A stretch of 64,000 bases of DNA from Bythopirellula polymerisocia (GTDB lineage: Bacteria; Planctomycetota; Planctomycetia; Pirellulales; Lacipirellulaceae), in contig NZ_SJPS01000002.1 in the NCBI RefSeq assembly GCF_007860015.1, forward strand, positions 620,898 through 684,897, written 5' to 3'. A model generated the notes under the pieces. That model was not told the DNA's origin, did not search any database, and saw only the letters and a program-made list of their open reading frames with translations. This document shows, one piece after another, positions 57,786 through 64,000 of this stretch. The position numbers were made by a program, and so were the translations under genes. Every line of letters begins with the position of its first letter. Within the stretch, counting starts at the first letter, position 1.

Positions 57786-58808
57786 TCAATCCTCTCGCCA
57801 CATAGAAGCAACAACAACCGCCGTTCCTGCGGGGCATTTCAATTCGCTACCCAGGTGATTGGCTTCCCGCTTTACCATCGCCAGCGCCGCGGGGCGAGAC
57901 ATCCGAGGAGACCAACAGCTTGTTGTAATCGTCCCACCTTCTTGGTCGCCTCGAAGCAATTTCGTTCCTGATTTGGGTGTCGCTTCTCCATCAAGTGAGA
58001 CTATGACCAGCTTCTTGTTCACATGACCAAGGGCGTCAATGCGGGCAACTGTCTCTTGACCCAGATAGCAACCCTTTGTAAAGCTAATCGCTTGAGTGTC
58101 CCGATTCACTTCTTGAGGCAAATTGGAATCATCGAAGTCGGTATCGAACAATGGAAACTGGGATTCGACTCGCAGAGAGGTCCATGCCGGAGAACTCGTA
58201 TCAATCATCGGCAGCTCAAAGATTTCGGTAATTGGTCCAGTGCCTTCTGAGCGCAAGACAAATCCTCCTGGCCATAGTAGTGGAAGACGCGCCACCAAGC
58301 ACTGCCTCCCTTCGATTTGACAGGTAATGTGTTGATATGGCTCAGTTGGCAGTTCGCCTTTAACCTCGGGAAGCGAAGCGAAAAGATGTTCCGCAGCGGG
58401 GCCGACTATAATTGACCAAGTGTCCTTACCTGTGCTGTCAGCAAGTTCGACATCTTCGCGGATAATATGACGTCCTAAATGGGCAATGATTTGATCTGCT
58501 TGCCCTGGAACGGAAAGTAAACAAATCCGGTCCATTTCGACAAACAGGAATAGGTGTGCTTGAATCTTGCCTTTCACATTCGGCAGAAAGGCTTCGCAGC
58601 ACTGGCCTGGCACTAGGCGGCGAACATCGTTTGTGCAAAAGTTGTGCAGAAATGTCGCTCGGTCGATGCCTGTGACATCAACCTGTGACCAATTCGATAG
58701 CGCAACAACTCCACATTCTTGCGAAAGAGTGCGATAAGAGTCTTCCCAAGCTGTTGAAGTTTCCTTGGTCAAGAGATTAGCTCGATGATAGGGGACATTT
58801 CGAATCAT
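57786..58808 (-). CDS. ygfZ: YgfZ/GcvT-type folate-binding protein
   Basis: A 340-residue aminomethyltransferase-fold protein. The YgfZ signature KGCYLGQET is near residue 245. The N-terminal domain shows GIDRATFLHNFCTNDVRRL. YgfZ takes part in iron-sulfur cluster assembly and repair with tetrahydrofolate. The fold is shared with GcvT and dimethylglycine oxidase, but the KGCYxGQE motif separates it. Its start ATG overlaps the stop of the upstream LarA-like gene (ATGA), so translation is coupled. Confidence 0.9.
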   Translation of the reverse strand: MIRNVPYHRANLLTKETSTAWEDSYRTLSQECGVVALSNWSQVDVTGIDRATFLHNFCTNDVRRLVPGQCCEAFLPNVKGKIQAHLFLFVEMDRICLLSVPGQADQIIAHLGRHIIREDVELADSTGKDTWSIIVGPAAEHLFASLPEVKGELPTEPYQHITCQIEGRQCLVARLPLLWPGGFVLRSEGTGPITEIFELPMIDTSSPAWTSLRVESQFPLFDTDFDDSNLPQEVNRDTQAISFTKGCYLGQETVARIDALGHVNKKLVIVSLDGEATPKSGTKLLRGDQEGGTITTSCWSPRMSRPAALAMVKREANHLGSELKCPAGTAVVVASMWRED

Positions 58809-59998
58809 TCATCATCTGAAAAAGCTGCCTCCAGATATTGAGCATCATGCAACAGAATACAATTGCGATGGGTCTTGATGAGTCGTCGCAGTTCTGAGTC
58901 ATTGGCGATGGGTGCCAGCCCCAACCTTTCAACGGTCGTTGGATCAACCGTACTCGCAAGATAGACAGTATGTTGCTGGAGGACCCGGCACAATTGGAGG
59001 GCAAAGATACTATCCTCGAACTGGTCGCGCTTTAGCTTTTTCTCAACGAGCGACAAGTCCGCTGCATCCAGCATTCGCCTCAATGACGGGCCTAGCGGTG
59101 AACCAATCTCCGAGCAAAGCGCGATCGCGCCTTTGGATTCGACCAGTGCTTCCGCCGCTGATAAGGCCCGACTCAGAGCGTTCCAATTCTGTTGCGATTT
59201 GTCGCCGCATATCGATGCGACAACTAAGTCTGCCCGCTTCGGAAGCGAATGCCTCCAGATTTCTCGATAGCTTTCAGTAGAACGCCTAGCCGCTGCCAAG
59301 GGAGTTCCACAAAAGCATCTCACAACCGTTCCTTCAGGACCAGGGACAACCTGCAAAGCCAGACCCAAGCCGAGCAACCAATCGCATGTGTCTGATTCCT
59401 TAGCCAGAACGGCGCGCTTGCCAGCCGTATCCCCGCTACGAGGCGACTGAAATCGCCCGAGTGTTTCTAGGTCTGAGAAAGTAGGCAATATCCTTGCCAT
59501 CAGGCGATCGCATGATTGCTCCCCTTGGGCAGGTCCGATGGATAGGACTAGATCCGCATCAGACAGAACTCGATTGAGCCTCAAGGGATCACCAGCTTCA
59601 GTGACACCGAGTAACGCCAGTTGCTCGCTGCTATTTGGAACATGCTCAATCACCGCAATTTGGCTTCCGGCTGCCTCCTGCAATTCGGATCGCAAATGCT
59701 GCGAGGTGACAAGAACAGTGATATTCTCCTCATCGATCCCCGCGTGGGAAAGTGCCGCCAGCGTACCGGCAAGGATCTGCTTGACGCAAGGTATGCCTTG
59801 CTGGACGGCGATTGCGACTCGATCACCTGGGACAGTTGCATTCGAGAGCGAAGGGTAGTCGAGTGGTTCATCGAATGCGTGCATGAGATGATCCAGTAAT
59901 TCCTTCTCGGAAAGGGGGTTACAAGGATGGGCACTCAGGATGGTGATCCCCGAATGAGTGATATCGGCTGGGTTGATTGTTTCAAGATTTGTAACCAT
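58805..59998 (-). CDS. LarA (lactate racemase)-like protein, divergent
   Basis: A 397-residue protein resembling the N-terminal domain of LarA, the nickel-pincer lactate racemase. It has DYPSLSNATVPGDRVAIAVQ, ITVLVTSQHLRSELQEAAG and ADLVLSIGPAQGEQSCDRL at the matching places. Motifs expected for the pincer-lysine and the catalytic histidines (GTHRPMT-like and PHxFAGFSGG-like) are not recognisable, so racemase activity is doubtful. The C-terminal half is variable. It overlaps ygfZ by four bases (ATGA). ATG 59998 is preferred over a start at 60046. Confidence 0.65.
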   Translation of the reverse strand: MVTNLETINPADITHSGITILSAHPCNPLSEKELLDHLMHAFDEPLDYPSLSNATVPGDRVAIAVQQGIPCVKQILAGTLAALSHAGIDEENITVLVTSQHLRSELQEAAGSQIAVIEHVPNSSEQLALLGVTEAGDPLRLNRVLSDADLVLSIGPAQGEQSCDRLMARILPTFSDLETLGRFQSPRSGDTAGKRAVLAKESDTCDWLLGLGLALQVVPGPEGTVVRCFCGTPLAAARRSTESYREIWRHSLPKRADLVVASICGDKSQQNWNALSRALSAAEALVESKGAIALCSEIGSPLGPSLRRMLDAADLSLVEKKLKRDQFEDSIFALQLCRVLQQHTVYLASTVDPTTVERLGLAPIANDSELRRLIKTHRNCILLHDAQYLEAAFSDDE

Positions 59999-60152
59999 GT
60001 AAATATTCGGTGAAACGTTTTGTGAGAGACTTGTTAAGCTCGACAAAATCTCCTATTTTCGTGCATTCATCTGCTGGGTGTAGGTAGATCTCAATAGAAC
60101 TCCTCGCATCATACAGTTTCCACCTTTTTCCCGTCAAACAAGGAAGAACCAA

Positions 60153-61538
60153 ATGTCAGTTTCTCGCGCTTCAATGATCGAGTGGTGCAATACGCTGCTT
60201 GCTGGCCGGTCGGCTGCGCCAAATCTGGAACTGGTGGACTATCTCGCCGCTATCCCTCGACTGGAATCACTGTCCGACGTCCCCGCAGGTACTGCGGTAG
60301 CTGTGCGTGGCGATGTTGATGCCAAACCGGGGGCTACGATCGGAGAAGGAGATATCCGACTGCAATCCATGGTCGAAACCTTGAAGTTCGGCATCGAACG
60401 TGGATGGAAACAAGTCATCTTCGGCCACATCGGTCGAAAGCCAGAAGGCTCGCTCGAAAAGGTGGCTGCCCGTCTAGGAGAACTCCTGAGACAAGAGGTG
60501 CCATTGGTCAGCGACTGGATCGATGAGAAGTCAGATTCCATCACTGACTCTGCACGCGACAAGATCGCCGCGGCGAAACCAGGTTCGGTAACTGTCTTGG
60601 AAAACACCCGTCGCTATGAAATCGAACGGATCCTTTGGAAGGCATCGGCAGCTGATGTTGACTCAAATGCGGATCGACTCACCCATTTCTCCAACGAGTT
60701 TGCTGAGAAGATTGCGAGTGTCTATGTCCATGAAGCACTCTCCGCTGGCAGCCTGGATACTTCGAGCACGGTCTTGCCGGCCGCGATGGATCGTGTCGCC
60801 ATGGGACTCTATGAAGCGGCAGAGTTTGAAGGGCCTATGCGAAAATGCTTAGGCACGCAACTGGTCATCTTCAGCGGTCTCAAGATCGACAAGCTAGACG
60901 ATCTCGATGCAATGATCGGCCGCGGAAGCATCGAATGCGTTTTTGCCGCTGGCTCACTAGCCATGGCGCTAAAGAAAGCAATCGGGGAACTCGACGGCAA
61001 TCCTTGTTGCCTAGGTGTGGCTGAGGATCCTACCCATGCCGACAAGCCATATTTCATCCCCGCCGAGCGGATTGCTCAGGCCAAGCGTATGGTCTCCGAA
61101 GGACGTGCCAAAGGGATCAAGTTCGTCGTACCCGTGGATTCAGTCATCGAAGATGGTTCGGTCGTGGACGAACTACAGCCCGGCCAGCAGCAATTTGACA
61201 TCGGCCCAAAAACGAGCAAACTTTTTGAAGAGAAGATCGGCGATTTTATCGCCTCTCACCCCGATGGGGGCGTCGCATTCCACAACGGAGTGTTTGGAAT
61301 GTTTGAAGACCCGCGTTTCGAGGCAGGCACCAAGAACTTCATTCCTCAGCTACAACGAATGACCCAAGCAGGCATCGCCGTCTATGTCGGCGGCGGAGAA
61401 GGGGGCAAAGCTCTCGAACTCTACGGCCAACCCGACTGGGTGACTCACGTCTTCACAGCCGGAGGCACGGTTCTCAATGCTCTTGGCAGCGAACCGGTAC
61501 CCTACTTGGTTGCCCTACGACTTGCGGCTATTCGTTAA
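60153..61538 (+). CDS. pgk: Phosphoglycerate kinase, divergent planctomycete type
   Basis: A 461-residue protein that follows the PGK pattern loosely: AVRGDVDAKPGATIGEGDIR in place of the RVDxNVP motif, VIFGHIGRKPEGSLEKVAAR in place of the HLGRP motif, and VLENTRRYEIE near LLENxRF. Near the C-terminus come VGGGEGGKALELYG and THVFTAGGTVLNALGSEP, the nucleotide-binding part. PGK makes ATP from 1,3-bisphosphoglycerate in glycolysis. It is longer than the usual 390-400 residues. AAGGAAG precedes ATG 60153. Its stop overlaps the convergent Hpt gene by four bases. Confidence 0.85.
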   Translation: MSVSRASMIEWCNTLLAGRSAAPNLELVDYLAAIPRLESLSDVPAGTAVAVRGDVDAKPGATIGEGDIRLQSMVETLKFGIERGWKQVIFGHIGRKPEGSLEKVAARLGELLRQEVPLVSDWIDEKSDSITDSARDKIAAAKPGSVTVLENTRRYEIERILWKASAADVDSNADRLTHFSNEFAEKIASVYVHEALSAGSLDTSSTVLPAAMDRVAMGLYEAAEFEGPMRKCLGTQLVIFSGLKIDKLDDLDAMIGRGSIECVFAAGSLAMALKKAIGELDGNPCCLGVAEDPTHADKPYFIPAERIAQAKRMVSEGRAKGIKFVVPVDSVIEDGSVVDELQPGQQQFDIGPKTSKLFEEKIGDFIASHPDGGVAFHNGVFGMFEDPRFEAGTKNFIPQLQRMTQAGIAVYVGGGEGGKALELYGQPDWVTHVFTAGGTVLNALGSEPVPYLVALRLAAIR

Positions 61539-61876
61539 GCGATTCTCTTGCCCGGAACGCCCGCGCGAATCTGTTCGCAGTATTCAATGAAGTTGTCTAA
61601 CGATTGCAAAATCGCTTTCGTGGAATTCGATCCACGACATGCATATTCAATACGCGCTGCAAGCGTGCTGAGCTGGGGAAATCCATAGCTGCTCGCATTG
61701 CCATTGATTTGGTGTGCGACGCGAGCGAATGATTCCCAATCCTCAACCTCTGCGTGGGATTGCAATGTTTCTACACGCCGAGGTAATTCACTGACAAATA
61801 TCTCCACCAACTCGGCAAGATTTGGATCGTCGCCATATACGGAATAGACACTTTGCAGCGTTTGTGACATTTGCAT
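61535..61876 (-). CDS. Stand-alone Hpt (histidine phosphotransfer) domain protein
   Basis: A 113-residue four-helix protein. It contains the phosphorylation motif AHQINGNASSYGFPQL with His at about residue 55, matching the HxLKGxxxxxG pattern of Hpt proteins, and EIFVSELPRRVETLQSH before it. Such a protein carries phosphate from a hybrid histidine kinase to a response regulator. No kinase or regulator lies nearby, so the partners are elsewhere. AGGAG precedes ATG 61876. Confidence 0.88.
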   Translation of the reverse strand: MQMSQTLQSVYSVYGDDPNLAELVEIFVSELPRRVETLQSHAEVEDWESFARVAHQINGNASSYGFPQLSTLAARIEYACRGSNSTKAILQSLDNFIEYCEQIRAGVPGKRIA

Positions 61877-62659
61877 GGTTAAAACTCCTGGTCAGGGCAA
61901 TACGTTGGGACGGCTCTCCATCTCGTCCACTTAGTGAGACTGATACAAGCTGGGTTTAAGAAAGCCTAGACCACTTTTCGTCCTGCTGTCATTCGTTTTA
62001 TAGATATAGGTAAGACAGAAAACGAAGAGAATTTCCTGAGCCCAGTTATTCCCGACAGAACCGTCAGCATCGCAATTACTAGGGAAGTCAATTGCATTTT
62101 CACTGATAATGCCGTCCTGCTCTATCTCGAATAGGAATAGAGATCCCACTGCTCTAAACAGTAACAATTGATAGGCGATCTGGCCTGGACGAGTGGCCAT
62201 TTGGCGGCTAACCCGATGCCAATATCTTTTCAGCGGAGCTGCTCATGCCGCAGGTGGGTTCATTGACTAATGGCATTTAGTGACGTTTGGGGAAACAGGC
62301 GGCCAACGCGGCTACGCTCAATTCCAACTCAGATGAACGACAGGTCCAGTTGTAACGCTCTCGCCGATTGCAGCAGTCGCAAATTGCAGTGTGTTTTAGT
62401 CGTTTACCGTCGCAACCGGTACGAACGAAACACCCTGAACTGCTAACTCCAATCGAGCTAGCAATTTCTTGAAACTTATCAAGGGTTTTGCGACGGCTCG
62501 TCGATATGCCTTCATATCCAATGGAGCGTTAGCCTCTGGCAATCAGAAGCGACCCCTCTCGAACTGGCACAACAACAATACGAAAGTAAGTGCGGTCGAA
62601 GGCCTTTGTGATTGCTATGTGGCCACTGTGTTTCCCTCTCAATTTTAGGAGCCTCCCAA
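61877..62659. other. Long noncoding region upstream of the Cys-rich protein
   Basis: 783 bases. An 89-codon minus-strand frame (61931-62200) is the only sizeable candidate. It lacks a ribosome site, a known domain and typical codon use, so I do not annotate it. The rest should carry the promoters of the Hpt and Cys-rich genes. Confidence 0.45.
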
Positions 62660-63316
62660 ATGAAGAATCAAGTCCTTTTGTCGACGCTGGGCGTCGCAAT
62701 CGTTCTGAGCTGTGCTGGAAACGCCAATGCGTTCTTCGGCATGTTCGGTGGTTGCTGCGAGCCTAGCTGTGGTTGTGCTGACAACTGTTGCGAGCCATCT
62801 TGTGGATGTGCAGACGCATGCTGTGAGCCAAGCTGTGGTTGTGCCGATGATTGCTGCTGTGCCCCAAGTTGCTGCTGCTGCAAGAAGCCAGGCCTCTGTG
62901 CCCGTATGAAAGCCCGTCACGCATGCAAGAAAGCCCGCAAGCATTGCTGCGAGCCATCCTGCGGATGTGCTGACAGCTGCTGCGAGCCAAGCTGTGGTTG
63001 TGCTGATGACTGCTGCAACAATGGTTGCGGATGCGAGCCCAGCTGTGGCTGTGCCGATAGCTGCTGCGAGCCATCTTGCGGTTGTGCCGATGACTGCTGC
63101 GACTCCGGTTGCTGCGGATCATGCTGCTGCAAGCCAAAGCGTCAAGGCCTTTGTGCCCGCATGAAAGCCCGTCACGCTTGCAAGAAAGCTGCCAAGTGCT
63201 GCTGCGAGCCAAGCTGTGGCTGTGCCGATAGCTGCTGCGAGCCAAGCTGCGGTTGTGCAGACGACTGCTGCAACAATGGCTGCGGCTGCGAGCCTTCCTG
63301 CGGATGTGCAGGCTGA
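62660..63316 (+). CDS. Secreted Cys-rich repeat protein (ten EPSCGCA units)
   Basis: A 218-residue protein. A clear signal peptide (MKNQVLLSTLGVAIVLSC then AGNANA) is followed by ten copies of EPSCGCA in CCEPSCGCAD-type repeats of 10-12 residues. Two insertions of a basic module, GLCARMKARHACKKA, separate the repeats into three blocks; CCNNGCG spacers occur in the second and third. More than one third of the mature chain is Cys. No named domain matches. Cross-linking through disulfides or binding of metal ions is plausible for such an exported protein; both are inference. AGGAG lies upstream of ATG 62660, and a strong terminator follows. Confidence 0.85.
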   Translation: MKNQVLLSTLGVAIVLSCAGNANAFFGMFGGCCEPSCGCADNCCEPSCGCADACCEPSCGCADDCCCAPSCCCCKKPGLCARMKARHACKKARKHCCEPSCGCADSCCEPSCGCADDCCNNGCGCEPSCGCADSCCEPSCGCADDCCDSGCCGSCCCKPKRQGLCARMKARHACKKAAKCCCEPSCGCADSCCEPSCGCADDCCNNGCGCEPSCGCAG

Positions 63317-63368
63317 GCTAAGTTAGCATCAACCAAAGGTTAAACAACCTTAGATTGAACCCTCCTGA

Positions 63369-63406
63369 ACGGCCCCTTGTTCTCACGAACAAGGGGTCGT
63401 TTTTTT
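63369..63406 (+). terminator. Rho-independent terminator after the Cys-rich gene
   Basis: A 14-base-pair stem (ACGGCCCCTTGTTC with GAACAAGGGGTCGT, one G-T pair) has a four-base TCAC loop and is directly followed by seven T. It is a textbook intrinsic terminator 52 bases after the stop codon at 63316. Confidence 0.92.
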
Positions 63407-63565
63407 GTTGGTACCACTCGCTGCCGATCATAGCTCCCCAGATGATAGAGGTATCTCAAGCAAGTGGACAATTGAAGCCCATCCTGCGATAATTCGGCAG
63501 ATGGGTGGAACAAATTGGGACGCCCCATCATCTCGTCTAGCGGAACATAGCGAGGAACTTGGGTC

Positions 63566-64000
63566 ATGCGTCACTTTCAGTTCACACGATTTCTTATTTT
63601 CTGCGTGCTGCTTAGATGTTGCCTTGAGTCGACACTTTTCGCCCAGCAGGTCACACCCTCCAAAGTCCCCGCGGGCATTAATACCGGCGGTGCAGGTGGT
63701 GCAGCCCAAGCCGACTTCGATACGCTGATCGATCTGATCCAGTCGACCGTGGCCTATGATTCCTGGATGGAGAATGGGACCGGCGAGGGAGAGATTTCGC
63801 CGTTCGCCATCAACGGTGTTTATGCCGATGCCAAGGGGATCTTGCGATTCGTCGAATCGCTCAAAATATCAACGAAGCTGCAGGAAGGTACTCATACACG
63901 CCCGAGCCAAGATATTGCCGACGTGCGTCTTTCGTCCCCGCTGCGGTTTGTCTCGCTACCTCGACTTGAGCGAGCGATCGGGCAGCACCAGCAGGAGCGA
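63566..64000 (+). CDS. Secreted protein, likely DUF1598 paralogue with an extra N-terminal domain (C-terminus beyond window)
   Basis: The frame opens at ATG 63566 and continues to the window edge, 145 codons. A signal peptide (FTRFLIFCVLLRCCLESTLFA) is followed by a Gly/Ala linker and then ADFDTLIDLIQSTVAYDSW, a planctomycete repeat-like segment. Then GVYADAKGIL and SSPLRFVSLPRLERAIGQHQ resemble GIAVNADGVV and LRAVSLKQLEAEV of the DUF1598 protein at 50695. The match is by eye and short, so the family call is tentative. Confidence 0.65.
   Translation, partial: MRHFQFTRFLIFCVLLRCCLESTLFAQQVTPSKVPAGINTGGAGGAAQADFDTLIDLIQSTVAYDSWMENGTGEGEISPFAINGVYADAKGILRFVESLKISTKLQEGTHTRPSQDIADVRLSSPLRFVSLPRLERAIGQHQQER

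Noticed and set aside
61931..62200. Minus-strand frame of 89 codons in the gap before the Cys-rich gene
   Set aside because: No ribosome site, no domain and no conserved neighbour; kept only as a note.
62763..63245. Minus-strand frame rich in His/Ser/Arg, and the appearance of a CRISPR-like array of short repeats
   Set aside because: The periodicity comes from the protein repeats of the Cys-rich gene on the plus strand. There are no unique spacers and no cas genes, and the minus frame is its shadow.

Overview
The window looks like a piece of chromosome from a member of the Planctomycetota, most likely Pirellulales. The evidence is a DUF1598 secreted protein (a family I know only from this phylum), a second likely DUF1598 protein at the right edge, a very divergent phosphoglycerate kinase, a FlgI-like lipoprotein carrying HEAT repeats, and mostly short operons. 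The genes are mainly core metabolism and housekeeping. I see no prophage, insertion sequence, CRISPR array or rRNA operon.

Left part (1-12.7 kb), nearly all on the minus strand: a TPR/BamD-like exported protein cut by the window edge; the block phoH - 7TM-HD (pgpH) - ybeY - corC; then purA - uppS - cdsA; a DUF456 membrane protein on the plus strand; then VOC, endonuclease/exonuclease/phosphatase and SRPBCC proteins. From 13 to 31 kb there is a small phosphatase, an exported serine hydrolase, the FlgI-HEAT lipoprotein, the operon dnaJ-like - small membrane protein - rnpA - yidD, a secreted degenerate PHP-like protein, ppk1, ftsH, a MORN-type repeat protein, glgC and leuS.

Middle part (30.7-48 kb): a plus-strand aspartate-family block hom - aPGAM-type 'proposed homoserine kinase' - lysC (four ACT domains). 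Then come a bifunctional-nuclease protein, a tRNA with anticodon CAU (probably tRNA-Ile2), several hypothetical proteins, an inositol monophosphatase, an HTH protein, a short GT2 protein, hisI and a RidA protein. Next is a probable lysine-degradation cluster: an uncharacterised VOC/dioxygenase-like protein, divergent from a saccharopine or lysine-6-dehydrogenase-type enzyme and an ALDH7-type aldehyde dehydrogenase. A secreted sugar-isomerase-like protein and a PfkB kinase follow.

Right part (48-64 kb): an FHA-GAF-sigma54 activator, the DUF1598 protein, a strongly structured untranslated element before carA, small planctomycete-type hypotheticals, a Nudix hydrolase, an apparently inactive site-2-protease homologue, ygfZ translationally coupled to a LarA-like protein, pgk, an orphan Hpt protein, and an exported Cys-rich protein built of ten EPSCGCA repeats with a textbook terminator. 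A second likely DUF1598 protein runs off the edge.

Three different dispersed palindromic repeat types lie between genes. The most unusual items are the Cys-rich repeat protein, the candidate dioxygenase of the lysine cluster, the structured RNA before carA, the dead site-2 protease and the FlgI-HEAT fusion. All calls come from reading the sequence; no database search was run.
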